Counted from the first letter of the stretch, positions 34,351 through 42,679 are shown. The stretch: DNA of 64,000 bases from Streptomyces lavendofoliae (GCF_014649735.1 NZ_BMTP01000009.1:124001-188000); one strand, 5' to 3'. Notes: generated by a model not told the origin, from the letters alone. Program-made: numbers and translations.

Positions 34351-34378
34351 GGCGCTGCGGATCCCGCGGCGCCTTTTT
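34351..34378 (+). terminator. Orphan intrinsic terminator with U-tract
   Basis: Stem GGCGCTGCGG / CCGCGGCGCC (one G-U pair) with a 3-nt loop, then TTTTT. No gene precedes it on this strand, and it lies 111 nt before the FUSC start. An upstream AAAGGCG (34340-34346) could pair with CGCCTTT (34370-34376) instead. It may end a small RNA or attenuate FUSC transcription. Confidence 0.65.
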
Positions 34379-34488
34379 CATGCCGGAACACCGGAACCGG
34401 AACGCCGGAATGTCGGGGCGTCCCGGACGCCGGGCGTCGAGGACACCGGGCCACCGAGGACCCGGTGTCGTGGAAGGGGCGGGAGACT

Positions 34489-36003
34489 GTGCTGAAGAGG
34501 ATGTTCGTGGCTCCGGATCCGGGGCGGCTGCGGTTGCGCGGCGCCGCCCGGGCCGTCCTCGGCATCAGCGCGGCGGTGGCCGGGTGCGGGCTCGCCGGAC
34601 ACTCCCTCACGGCGGCCATCACCGGTGGGCTCGCCGCGCTCCTCGCGCTCTTCACCGTCACGGACGCCACGGTCGGGCGGCAGGCGGTCACCACCGCCCT
34701 GCTGCCGGTCGTCGGCTTCCCGGTACTCGCCGCCGCCGCCCTGCTGCACGATCACCCGGTGGCGCGGGACATGGCCTTCCTCGCCGTCATGGGCGCCGGG
34801 GTGTACGCCCGGCGCTGGGGGCCGCGCGGTCACTCCCTCGGGGTGTTCGCCTTCATGACCTTCTTCGTGACGCAGTTCCTGCGCACGATGCCCGGGCAGC
34901 TCCCCGAGCTGTACGCGGCCGTCGCCCTCTCCCTGCTGTGCTCGTCGGCGGTCCGCTTCGGGCTGTGGTGCTACGAGCGGCGCCTGGCGCCGCCCGCCCC
35001 GCCCGTGCCGGTCGAGGGCCGGGGACTGGCCCGTACCACCACACGGCAGGCCGTCCAGGCGACCGTCGGCGGCGCGGTGGCGCTCGTCATCGGCCAGATG
35101 CTGTCGGGGGAGCGGTGGTACTGGGCGGTCGGCGCCACCTGGTGGATCTTCGTCAACACGTCCTCGCGGGGCGAGACCCTCGTCCGCGGCTTCCGCCGGG
35201 TCCTGGGCACCCTCATCGGCATCGCGGCCGGCCTGGTGGTCGTCGTCCCGCTGGACGGCGCCGCGGTGCCCACCGCCGTCCTGGTCGCGGCCTGCGTGTT
35301 CGGGATCTTCTACACGGCCGCCGTCTCCTACACCTGGATGATGCTGTCGGTGACGCTGATGGCCGGGGCGCTCTACGGCCTCCTGGGAGTCCTGGACCCG
35401 GCCCTGCTGGCGCTGCGGGCCCTGGAGACCGGGGTCGGAGCGCTCGGGGCGGTGCTGGCCGTGCTGCTCGTGCTGCCCGTCACCACCCACGCCACCACGG
35501 ACGCCTGGATCCAGCGGGCCCTGCGTTGTGTGCACGTCTGCACCGAGCGGGCCGCCGCGCGCCTGTCCGGCACGCCGGACGCCGATCCGTCCCCGCACGT
35601 CGCCGAACTGGAGGCCGTGCTCGGCCGGGTACGGCTGTCCCTGGCCCCGCTCGTGCACCCGCTGAGCCCGCTGCGCGCCCGCAAGGCCCGGGCCCGGCAG
35701 GTGCTCGCCCTGCTCGACGCGTGCGCCCGGGAGGTACGGGGCCTGGCCTCCATCGCCGCCGACCCCGAGGCGTCGCACGACGCCCGGCTGGCCGCCGCGT
35801 GCTGGCGCGTCGAGGCGGCCGTCGAGGCACTGACCACGCCAGCACGGGCCCAGGAGGCCCGTACCGCCCCGGTCGACGCGGCGGGTGCCGTCGCGGCGGT
35901 GGCCGAGCCCGCGCTCGCCCACCTGCACAGCCTGGAGCGCGCGCTCACCGAGCTCGCCGCGCCGCTGCGCAGTTCGCCGCGCGGGCCACTGATCGGCGCG
36001 TAG
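34489..36003 (+). CDS. FUSC-family inner-membrane transporter (aromatic acid exporter-like)
   Basis: A 504-residue protein with two blocks of hydrophobic helices (about 20-155 and 190-320) and a C-terminal soluble helical region. GERWYWAVGATWWIFVNTSSRGETLVRGFRRVLGTLIG in the second block is the FUSC signature, as in AaeB/YccS efflux proteins for aromatic carboxylic acids. The GTG at 34489 follows GGGAG; ATG 34501 is an alternative. The long upstream control region with AsnC boxes and a U-tract terminator suggests tight regulation. Substrate not known. Confidence 0.82.
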   Translation: MLKRMFVAPDPGRLRLRGAARAVLGISAAVAGCGLAGHSLTAAITGGLAALLALFTVTDATVGRQAVTTALLPVVGFPVLAAAALLHDHPVARDMAFLAVMGAGVYARRWGPRGHSLGVFAFMTFFVTQFLRTMPGQLPELYAAVALSLLCSSAVRFGLWCYERRLAPPAPPVPVEGRGLARTTTRQAVQATVGGAVALVIGQMLSGERWYWAVGATWWIFVNTSSRGETLVRGFRRVLGTLIGIAAGLVVVVPLDGAAVPTAVLVAACVFGIFYTAAVSYTWMMLSVTLMAGALYGLLGVLDPALLALRALETGVGALGAVLAVLLVLPVTTHATTDAWIQRALRCVHVCTERAAARLSGTPDADPSPHVAELEAVLGRVRLSLAPLVHPLSPLRARKARARQVLALLDACAREVRGLASIAADPEASHDARLAAACWRVEAAVEALTTPARAQEARTAPVDAAGAVAAVAEPALAHLHSLERALTELAAPLRSSPRGPLIGA

Positions 36004-36171
36004 CCGGCCACCAGCCCGGTCCGCGCGTCCGGTCCGCACCCCACTCCCGCCCGCTCGCGGGGCCTCCGTGCGCGTCGCCGGCCCGCGCGCCGTAGCGGCG
36101 GCCCTCCGCGTGGCCGCCCGCCCGCGCGGGCAGGGCCACCCACGTGCGGGTAGGGCCCTGTCCGGGTGTCA

Positions 36172-36227
36172 CCGGCCGGCCCGGCACCTACCGCTGCCGC
36201 CGGCCGGCCCGGCACCTACCGCTGCCG
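36172..36227. repeat. Perfect 28-bp tandem duplication
   Basis: The unit starting CCGGCCGGCCCGGCACCTAC is present twice without mismatch (36172-36199, 36200-36227), and a third partial copy begins CCGGTCGCCGG. Probably recent slippage; variable between strains would be expected. Confidence 0.85.
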
Positions 36228-36291
36228 CCGGTCGCCGGTCACTCCGCCCGTGCGCACCCCCGGCCGCTGCTCGACGCCACCGACGACGTCT

Positions 36292-36303
36292 TGGTCTAGA
36301 CCT
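36292..36303. promoter_or_regulatory. DasR-responsive-element-like site
   Basis: TGGTCTAGACCT matches the core of the dre sites bound by the GntR regulator DasR in Streptomyces (TGGTCTAGACCA) at all but the last base, and resembles chitinase-promoter repeats (TGGTCCAGACCT). It lies just upstream of a TAGCGT -10 candidate at 36306-36311, well placed to repress the lactonase gene. Confidence 0.65.
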
Positions 36304-36348
36304 GCTAGCGTCGGCGCGGACCGGGTCGGCAGAAAGAGGGGCAGCGCG

Positions 36349-37410
36349 GTGGCGGACGCAGTGCGGCGGGACGAGGAACGGGGCCGGCGGGCCTACATCG
36401 GGTCGTTCACCTCGGCGGGTGGGCGCGGTGTCCTCGCGGCCACCGTGGACGGGCCGACCGGAGCGTTGACCGTGACCGGCGCGTCGGACGCGGTCGCGGA
36501 CCCGTCGTTCCTGGCCATGGGCCCGGGCGGCGACGTGCTGTACGCGGTCGGCGAGACCGAGGAGGGCGTCGTCGCCGCCTTCGACGTCACCGGACCGGCT
36601 CCCCGGCCGCTCGGGGCCCCGGCGCCCGTGGGCGGGGCCCACCCCACGCACCTGGCGCTCGCGCACGGGCACGCCCTCACCGCCAACTACGGCTCGGGCA
36701 GTGTCAGCTCGCTGCCCCTCGGCCCAGGCGGCGCGCCGCACCCGCCGGTGGAAGCGCTGCGCCACCACGGCAGCGGCCCGCACCCGGAACGGCAGGCCGG
36801 CCCGCACGCCCACCAGGTGGTGCCCGCTCCCGGCGGGACCTGGGTGCTCAGCGTCGACCTCGGCACCGACTCCGTGCGCGTCAGCGCCCTCGACCCCGCC
36901 ACGGGCGCGCTGTCCGCGCACGGCGAGACCGCGCTGCGCCCGGGCAGCGGCCCGCGCCACCTCGCCCTCCACCCGGCGGGCGGCCACGCCTACGTCCTGG
37001 CCGAACTGGCCCCGACGCTCACCGTCTGCCGCTGGGAGCCCGGTACGGGCGCTCTCACCACCGTGGGCGAACCGGTGGTCCTGCCGACGGGCACCGCCTC
37101 CGCGAGCTACCCGTCCGGGATCGTCGCCGCACCCGACGGGCGCTTCCTGTGGGCGGCGGTGCGGGGCGACGACACCCTCGTCGTCCTGGCCCTCGACGAG
37201 TCCCTCGAGGAGCCCCGGATCGTCACCACCGTCCCCTGCGGCGGCCACTGGCCCCGGGACCTCGCCCTGGACCCCGCCGGACGCCGGCTGTACGTGGCCA
37301 ACGAGCGTTCCGGCGACGTCACCTGGTTCGACATCGACCCCGCGACGGGGGTGCCGACCCCGGCGGGCTCTCTCGAAGCCCCCGCCGTGTCCTGCGTGGT
37401 CTTCGCCTGA
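36349..37410 (+). CDS. Lactonase-family beta-propeller protein (YbhE/Pgl-like)
   Basis: A 353-residue seven-bladed propeller. Blades show AYIGSFTSAGGRGV, FLAMGPGGDVLYAVGE, HAHQVVPAPGGTWVLSVDLGTD, SGPRHLALHPAGGHAYVLAEL, YPSGIVAAPDGRFLWAA and WPRDLALDPAGRRLYVANERSGDV in parts, with the HQV and PRH segments typical of 6-phosphogluconolactonase-like proteins. The family opens sugar lactones. The GTG at 36349 follows GAGGGG. A DasR-like operator upstream hints at control by amino-sugar availability. True substrate unproven. Confidence 0.87.
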   Translation: MADAVRRDEERGRRAYIGSFTSAGGRGVLAATVDGPTGALTVTGASDAVADPSFLAMGPGGDVLYAVGETEEGVVAAFDVTGPAPRPLGAPAPVGGAHPTHLALAHGHALTANYGSGSVSSLPLGPGGAPHPPVEALRHHGSGPHPERQAGPHAHQVVPAPGGTWVLSVDLGTDSVRVSALDPATGALSAHGETALRPGSGPRHLALHPAGGHAYVLAELAPTLTVCRWEPGTGALTTVGEPVVLPTGTASASYPSGIVAAPDGRFLWAAVRGDDTLVVLALDESLEEPRIVTTVPCGGHWPRDLALDPAGRRLYVANERSGDVTWFDIDPATGVPTPAGSLEAPAVSCVVFA

Positions 37411-37526
37411 GCCCGGTGGCGTCGACGGCGTGCGGCGGCGCTCAGCCGCGTTCGGTGGTGTCGGTGGCGTGGCGCCGGCGGCCTCGTGCGACCGCTGGGG
37501 CGCCGGACGCGCCGGGGGCGACGACG

Positions 37527-37560
37527 AGGGCCCGCACCGATCGCTTCCGGTGCGGGCCCT
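37527..37560. terminator. Bidirectional terminator
   Basis: A perfect 13-bp stem AGGGCCCGCACCG / CGGTGCGGGCCCT with an 8-nt loop, between the lactonase stop (37410) and the converging CbiX-like stop (37574). Confidence 0.75.
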
Positions 37561-37573
37561 TCCGTCGCACGTG

Positions 37574-38494
37574 TCAGTGGACCGGAGCTCCCTGCGGCTG
37601 CGGCGCGATGCCGAGCGCGGTCGTGTACTGCGCCAGCACCAGCTTCCCGACCGCCGGGTAGGCGCCCAGCGCCTCGGCGACCGGGCACCCGGCCGCCCGC
37701 GCGGCGTCGTCCAGCAGCCCCTCGGCCAGCTCCGGGCCGATCAGGTACGGCGCCAGGGCCAGCTGCTGCGAGCCCGAGCCGCGCAGCCGCTCCGCGACCG
37801 CCGCCACCGAGCCCTCCTGGTCCAGCGCGGCGGCCATCACCGGGACGGCGAGACGCGCGGCCAGCAGCATGCCGGTGATCCCGGCCGCCCGCACGGCCTC
37901 CTCGCCGCCGACCGTGGCCAGCACGATGCCGTCGGCCGCCGTGGCGACCGTGAACAGCCTCGCCCGGTCCGCGCGGGCCAGCCCGGCCTCCGACAGGCGC
38001 ACGTGCAGCGCCTCCGCCAGCAGCGGGTGCGGGCCCAGTACGTCGGTCAGCTCCGCGGACGCGCCGCTGTCCGCCACGGCCTGCCGTATGCGGTCGGTCA
38101 GGGCGCCGTCGGGGCCCGCCAGGAGCGGCACCACCACGGCGGCCGGGCCCTGCGGCTCGGCGACTTCGCGGCCCGCCGCCCTGGCCAGCTCGTACCGCTC
38201 CACACGCAGCACGGCGGCCCGCTCCAGGACGGCCGACAGCCGCGGGTACTCGGACTCGTCGCCGTCCAGGAAGCCGATCGCGGCCTCCAGGCCGGGCAGC
38301 TCGGAACGAGCGATGCTCACGACCTCTTCGGCCAGGCTGCGGACAGCGGCCGAAGGAGTGCCGGGAACGGCGAGAACGAGCGCGGGCGCGCCCTCGGGGG
38401 CCGCCACGGGTTCGGGGCGACGGTGCCGCCCGGACTGTCGGGGTCGCGGCATTCGTACAGGCAGGCCGGAAGCGGGCCCAGTGGGGGAGCTCAT
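37574..38494 (-). CDS. CbiX/sirohydrochlorin-chelatase-like protein lacking the metal histidines
   Basis: A 306-residue tandem-CbiX-fold protein with repeated halves: LVLAVPGTPSAAVRSLAEEV with VVVPLLAGPDGALTDRI, and LARLAVPVMAAALDQEG with LAPYLIGPELAEG. In active CbiX/SirB enzymes the first strand ends in a GHGS-type motif and the second in GxH; here both histidine positions are replaced (VPGT, AGPD). It keeps the fold but probably not chelation, so it may be a pseudoenzyme or metallo-carrier. A TAGCAT box 8 nt before ATG 38494 suggests a leaderless start. It lies 70 nt downstream of the kinase-like gene. Confidence 0.75.
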   Translation of the reverse strand: MSSPTGPASGLPVRMPRPRQSGRHRRPEPVAAPEGAPALVLAVPGTPSAAVRSLAEEVVSIARSELPGLEAAIGFLDGDESEYPRLSAVLERAAVLRVERYELARAAGREVAEPQGPAAVVVPLLAGPDGALTDRIRQAVADSGASAELTDVLGPHPLLAEALHVRLSEAGLARADRARLFTVATAADGIVLATVGGEEAVRAAGITGMLLAARLAVPVMAAALDQEGSVAAVAERLRGSGSQQLALAPYLIGPELAEGLLDDAARAAGCPVAEALGAYPAVGKLVLAQYTTALGIAPQPQGAPVH

Positions 38495-38502
38495 GGCCCG
38501 GC

Positions 38503-38508
38503 ATGCTA
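38503..38508 (-). promoter_or_regulatory. -10 box of CbiX-like gene, leaderless arrangement
   Basis: TAGCAT on the minus strand ends 8 nt before ATG 38494; no ribosome site is present. Confidence 0.4.
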
Positions 38509-38564
38509 CTGGCTTTACCTGCTCCGACGCTTGGGGAGGGGGCGGTCAGGCGCCCTCTGTCCAG

Positions 38565-39608
38565 CTATATCCGAGTCGTCGGTTGAAGGGTGGTTGCCTC
38601 CAGCATGCCCGGCTCACGAGGCAGCCGGAGCGTGCCGGTGGCGAGGGCCGCCGCGACCGCGAGAGAGCCGTCGAGCGGGTCCCCGGCGGCGGTCACCACC
38701 CGCGCGTACGGCAGGTGCTCCGCCAGCGCGGCGCGCAGCGGCGACAGGAGCGGTTCGCCCGTCCGGAACAGCCCGCCGGTCAGCGCGACTTCACGGTCCT
38801 CGCCCCGGGGGCAGACGGCCGCCGCGGCCTCCGCGATGTGCCGCGCCGCCCGCGCCAGGACGCCGGCCGCCACCGTGTCGCCCTCCGTGGCGCACCGGGC
38901 CACCTCGGGAGCGAACGAGGCGAGTACGGCGGGCCGGTCGGCGCGTGGGTAGAGCAGTCCCGGCAGGGCCGCCGGGGGACCGAACACCGCCCTGACCCGC
39001 GCCAGCAGGGGCTCCGATCCGCCGGGGCGCCCGTCGTGGGCCCGCAGCGCGGCCTCCAGCCCGGCGCGGCCGATCCAGGCTCCGCTGCCGCAGTCGCCCA
39101 GCAGATGCCCCCAGCCGTCCGCGCGGGACCAGCCGCGCAGGTCCGTGCCGAGTGCGATCAGACCGGTGCCCGCCGCGACCACCGCCCCGGGCCGCTGCCC
39201 GAGGGCCCCGGCGTAGGCGGTCACGGCGTCGGCGGCCAGTGCCAGCCGGGGCACCCCCAGCGAACGGCGCAGCGCCTGCGGCAGGGTGGCGCGCAGCTCG
39301 TCCCCGAGCGTCGCCATGCCGGCCGCCCCGACCGCCACCGCCGCGAGCCGGCCGGCACCGGCCCGCCTCAGCAGCCCCTCGGCCGCCGGGACGAGCCGAC
39401 CCAGCAGCTGCCGCGCGTCGATCCCGCCCGCCCCGGTGCGCACCGGCTCCGCGAGGGCCACGCTCCCGACCGCGCGCACGCCACCGCCCCCACCGGCATC
39501 GGAGCCGCTGCCACTCCCGCTGCCGGAGCCGCGCGGCAGCGCGCCGAGCGCGACCCGCAGCCCCGAGCCTCCGGAGTCGACTCCCAGCACCCAGGTGCCG
39601 GAAGTCAC
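38565..39608 (-). CDS. BadF/BadG-family N-acetylglucosamine kinase-like ATPase
   Basis: A 347-residue ASKHA-fold protein. It has the phosphate-1 motif VLGVDSGGSG (7-16), AVGAAGMA, AAGTGLIALG (phosphate-2) and the connecting GWGHLLGDCGSGAWIGRAGL with the conserved DxGSG, then VALTGGLF (adenosine motif). This is the eukaryotic-type GlcNAc kinase group, phosphorylating amino sugars. An insertion GSGSGSGSGSDAGGGGG near 28-44 is unusual low-complexity. The start is GTG 39608, with a weak ribosome site. Its vicinity to a DasR-like site 2.2 kb away is suggestive but not proof of amino-sugar use. Confidence 0.82.
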   Translation of the reverse strand: MTSGTWVLGVDSGGSGLRVALGALPRGSGSGSGSGSDAGGGGGVRAVGSVALAEPVRTGAGGIDARQLLGRLVPAAEGLLRRAGAGRLAAVAVGAAGMATLGDELRATLPQALRRSLGVPRLALAADAVTAYAGALGQRPGAVVAAGTGLIALGTDLRGWSRADGWGHLLGDCGSGAWIGRAGLEAALRAHDGRPGGSEPLLARVRAVFGPPAALPGLLYPRADRPAVLASFAPEVARCATEGDTVAAGVLARAARHIAEAAAAVCPRGEDREVALTGGLFRTGEPLLSPLRAALAEHLPYARVVTAAGDPLDGSLAVAAALATGTLRLPREPGMLEATTLQPTTRI

Positions 39609-39672
39609 CGGCGCCGCCCCGGAAGGGGAACGGGCACGGGAAGGGGACGGAGCGGAGAGGTACCGGAACGGG

Positions 39673-40350
39673 TCACGGCAACTGCCAGTCGATCGGCTGG
39701 GCACCCTGCCGGACCAGCAGTTCGTTCGTACGGCTGAACGGCCGCGAGCCGAAGAAGCCCCGGTCCGCCGACATCGGGGACGGATGCGCCGACTCGATCG
39801 CGGGCAGGTCACCGAGCAGCGGACGGAGGTTGCGGGCGTCGCGGCCCCACAGCACCGAGACCAGCGGCTTGCCGCGGGCCACCAGCGCCTTGATGGCCTG
39901 CTCGGTCACCTCCTCCCAGCCCTTGCCGCGGTGCGCGGCCGGCTTGCGGGGCGCCGTCGTCAGCGCCCTGTTGAGCAGCAGCACCCCCTGCCGGGTCCAC
40001 GGCGTCAGGTCGCCGTTCGACGGCCGGGGCAGGCCCAGGTCGGAGTGCATCTCCCGGAAGATGTTCTCCAGGCTGCCCGGCAACGGCCGCACGTCCGGTG
40101 CGACGGAGAAGCTCAGCCCCACGGCGTGTCCCGGTGTCGGGTACGGGTCCTGGCCGACGATCAGGACCCGCACCTCGTGGAACGGTTGCTGGAACGCCCG
40201 CAGCACATTCGGCCCGGACGGCAGATAGGTGCGCCCGGCGGCGATCTCCTCGCGGAGGAAGTCACCCATCCCGGCGATGCGTTCGGCCACCGGCGCGAGG
40301 GCCTCGGCCCACCCCGGCTCGACGATTTCTTTCAACGGTCGTGCTCCCAC
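39673..40350 (-). CDS. ung: Uracil-DNA glycosylase, family 1
   Basis: A 225-residue UDG. It has the water-activating motif GQDPYPTPGHAVGLSFS (Asp near 70), LLNRALTT for the pyrimidine pocket, VLWGRDA, and the Leu/His loop HPSPMSADRGFFGSRPFS. It removes uracil from DNA in base-excision repair. GTG 40350 is chosen because TAGAGT lies 7 nt upstream (leaderless arrangement) and because Streptomyces Ung proteins begin near RPL; the frame extends to a GTG at 40359 overlapping that box. It is separated by 25 nt from the downstream Asp-box gene... whose stop lies at 40385 upstream on the same strand. Confidence 0.95.
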   Translation of the reverse strand: MGARPLKEIVEPGWAEALAPVAERIAGMGDFLREEIAAGRTYLPSGPNVLRAFQQPFHEVRVLIVGQDPYPTPGHAVGLSFSVAPDVRPLPGSLENIFREMHSDLGLPRPSNGDLTPWTRQGVLLLNRALTTAPRKPAAHRGKGWEEVTEQAIKALVARGKPLVSVLWGRDARNLRPLLGDLPAIESAHPSPMSADRGFFGSRPFSRTNELLVRQGAQPIDWQLP

Positions 40351-40384
40351 GGCCGTCACTCTACTGGCGCAACAGGCGCGTCCC

Positions 40385-41470
40385 TCACCCGATCACCGCC
40401 GCCCGCACGCACAGCACGTCCGGCAGGTGGGAGGCGAGGAGGCGCCAGCTGTCGCCGTCGTCGGCGCTCGCGTACAACTCGCCGTTGCGATTGCCGAAGT
40501 AGACCCCGGCGGGGTCCGCGTCGTCCGTGCACATCGCGTCGCGCAGCACCGTGCCGTAGTGGTCGCCCTCGGGCAGGCCGGCCGACAGGGCCTCCCAGCT
40601 GCCGCCCGCGTCGCCGGTGCGGTAGACCCGGCACCGCCGCTGCGCGGGGACCCGGTCGGAGTCGGCCGTGATCGGGAAGACGTACGCCACACCGGGTCGG
40701 TGCGGGTGCGCGACCGCGGCGAAGCCGAAGTCCGAGGGCAGGCCCTCGCCGATGTCGGTCCACCGGGCGCCCGCGTCGTCGCTGCGGTACACCCCCCAGT
40801 GGTTCTGGAGGTAGAGCCGGTCAGGGTCGCCGGCGTCCTGGGCGATCTTGTGCACGCACTGCCCGAAGGGCGGATGGGGATCGGGCAGGAAGACGGCGGA
40901 CACCCCCTGGTTGGACGGTGACCAGGTCTCGCCGCCGTCCCTGGTGCGGAACACCCCGGCCGTCGACACCGCGACCGTCACCGCGTCCGCGTCCCGGGGA
41001 TCCGTGACGACCGTGTGCAATCCCTCGCCGCCCCCGCCCGGCACCCACTGCGACCGGGTCGGGTGCTCCCACAGCGGACGGACCAGCTCGAAGGTCTCCC
41101 CGCCGTCCTCCGAGCGGAACAGCGCGGCGGGCTCGGTGCCCGCGTACACCACCCCGGGCGCCGCGGGTCCGGCCGGGTGCAACTGCCACACCCGCTCCAG
41201 CGAAGCCCCGGTGTCCTTGGGGAACTTGACCGACGGCCGCACCGGCTCCGTCCACGTCGACCCCAGGTCGTCGGAGTGGAACACCGAAGGGCCGTAGTGG
41301 GCGCTGTCCCCGCCGACGAGCAGCCGGGGCGTGGACCGGCGCGCGTCGATACCGATCGCGTACACGGCCTGGGCATTGAAGTGCGGGCCGTCGAACTCCC
41401 ACCGGCCGTCATGCCTGCGGCCGATGAACAGCCCCTTGCGAGTGCCTACGGTCAGTAGCACGTCGGTCAT
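40385..41470 (-). CDS. Asp-box (BNR) beta-propeller protein, VPS10/sialidase-like
   Basis: A 361-residue protein without signal peptide. It carries six Asp-box motifs: SDDLGSTW, SEDGGETF, TRDGGETW, SDDAGARW, TGDAGGSW and SADDGDSW, each in the turn of a propeller blade. The first strand reads LLTVGTRKGLFI. Such cytoplasmic propellers in actinomycetes are often annotated as exo-alpha-sialidase, but the sialidase arginine triad is not evident, so enzyme activity is doubtful. ATG 41470 follows AGGAGG. Ung lies directly downstream; no functional tie is known. Confidence 0.82.
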   Translation of the reverse strand: MTDVLLTVGTRKGLFIGRRHDGRWEFDGPHFNAQAVYAIGIDARRSTPRLLVGGDSAHYGPSVFHSDDLGSTWTEPVRPSVKFPKDTGASLERVWQLHPAGPAAPGVVYAGTEPAALFRSEDGGETFELVRPLWEHPTRSQWVPGGGGEGLHTVVTDPRDADAVTVAVSTAGVFRTRDGGETWSPSNQGVSAVFLPDPHPPFGQCVHKIAQDAGDPDRLYLQNHWGVYRSDDAGARWTDIGEGLPSDFGFAAVAHPHRPGVAYVFPITADSDRVPAQRRCRVYRTGDAGGSWEALSAGLPEGDHYGTVLRDAMCTDDADPAGVYFGNRNGELYASADDGDSWRLLASHLPDVLCVRAAVIG

Positions 41471-41561
41471 CGCCGACACCTCCTGGACGCCTTTGTCGCG
41501 GATACGGGCCAGTCTGCACCCCGCCACTGACAATGGCGCCCGAAGGACGTGTTCGCGCAGG

Positions 41562-42644
41562 TCAGACGGAGCGGTGGTACGGGTCCGGCACCCGCACCGC
41601 GCCGCCGAGCTCACGGGCCGCGTGCCGCGCCCAGGACGGGTTGCGCAGCAGCTCGCGGCCGAGCAGCACCGCGTCGGCCTCACCGTTGGTGACGATCTTC
41701 TCCGCCTGACGCGCCTCGGTGATGAGCCCGACGGCGGCGACCGGCAGCCCGGTCTCCTCCTTCACGCGGGCCGCGAAGGGCACTTGGTAACCCGGACCGA
41801 CGGGGATGCGGACGTGCGGCGCGTTCCCGCCGGTGGACACGTCGAGCAGGTCGACGCCGTGCTCCTGGAGCAGGGCGGCGAAGCGCACCGTGTCGTCGGC
41901 CGTCCAGCCCGGCTCGCCGTCCAGCCAGTCGGTGGCCGAGATGCGGAAGAACAGCGGCAGCTCCTCGGGCCACACCTCCCGTACCGCGTCGACGACCTCC
42001 AGGGCGAACCGGGTGCGGTTCTCGAAGGAGCCGCCGTACGCGTCCGTGCGGTGGTTGCTGTGGGGCGAGAGGAACTGGCCGATCAGGTAGCCGTGCGCAC
42101 CGTGCACCTCGACGACCTCGAAGCCGGCGTCGAGGGCGCGCCGCGCCGCCGCGGCGAACTCGCCGGCGATCTCGTGGATCCGGTCCACGGTCAGCTCGTC
42201 CGGCACCGGGTGGCCGTCGTCGAACGGCACCGGGCTCGGGGCGACCGGCTGCCAGCCGTGTGCGTCCGCCCCCACGGGCGCGCCGCCCCGCCAGGGCCGC
42301 TCGGTCGACGCCTTGCGCCCGGCGTGGGCGAGCTGGATGCCGGGAACGGTGCCCTGGCTCCTGAGGAACCCGGTGATCCGCCGGAGCGCCTCGACCTGTG
42401 TGTCGTTCCAGATGCCGAGGTCGTACGGGCTGATACGGCCCTCGGGCGACACGGCGGTCGCCTCCAGCAGGATCAGGCCGGTGCCGCCGGTGGCGCGGGC
42501 GGCGTAGTGGGCGAAGTGCCAGTCGTTCGCCACGCCCGCGTCCGGGCCGGACGGCTCGGCGCTGTACTGGCACATCGGTGCCATCCAGACGCGGTTGGGG
42601 ACGGTCACGGACCGCAGGGTGCGGGGCTCGAACAGTGCGCTCAC
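41562..42644 (-). CDS. Old yellow enzyme (NADH:flavin oxidoreductase, YqjM class)
   Basis: A 360-residue FMN TIM-barrel. The thermophilic-like (YqjM) OYE hallmarks are Cys25 in PMCQYSA, HxGR-type LAHAGRKAS, the active-site HGAHGYLIGQFLSPHSNHRTDAYGGS in part (about 172-195) and VGLITEARQAEKI. It reduces activated alkenes such as N-ethylmaleimide or quinones. The GTG start at 42644 follows GGAG. It is divergent from an ArsR regulator with mirrored 21-bp sites between them; one site overlaps its TTGACA promoter. Redox- or electrophile-induced expression is likely. Confidence 0.92.
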   Translation of the reverse strand: MSALFEPRTLRSVTVPNRVWMAPMCQYSAEPSGPDAGVANDWHFAHYAARATGGTGLILLEATAVSPEGRISPYDLGIWNDTQVEALRRITGFLRSQGTVPGIQLAHAGRKASTERPWRGGAPVGADAHGWQPVAPSPVPFDDGHPVPDELTVDRIHEIAGEFAAAARRALDAGFEVVEVHGAHGYLIGQFLSPHSNHRTDAYGGSFENRTRFALEVVDAVREVWPEELPLFFRISATDWLDGEPGWTADDTVRFAALLQEHGVDLLDVSTGGNAPHVRIPVGPGYQVPFAARVKEETGLPVAAVGLITEARQAEKIVTNGEADAVLLGRELLRNPSWARHAARELGGAVRVPDPYHRSV

Positions 42645-42679
42645 GGCGGGACTCCATTCGGACGGGGCCGGTGTGGCAG

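Larger units (their letters stand above)
33954..34488. other. 535-bp regulatory gap between AsnC and FUSC genes
   Basis: No convincing coding frame. It holds the CCAATGGCCCAGTC boxes (33998-34011 and 34282-34295), a reverse-oriented TGGCCCATTGG (34235-34245), an intrinsic terminator with U-tract (34351-34378), and short CCGGAACA/CCGGAACC repeats (34383-34411). This looks like a control region, possibly with an attenuated leader or small RNA. Confidence 0.6.
36004..36348. other. 345-bp gap with tandem repeat, DasR-like site and promoter
   Basis: No gene is seen. It contains a perfect 28-bp tandem duplication (36172-36227), the palindrome TGGTCTAGACCT (36292-36303), a TAGCGT -10 candidate (36306-36311) and the GAGGGG ribosome site of the lactonase gene. 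Confidence 0.6.

Noticed and set aside
36004..36230. CRISPR-like repeat
   Set aside because: Two adjacent perfect units without spacers are a simple tandem duplication, not an array.
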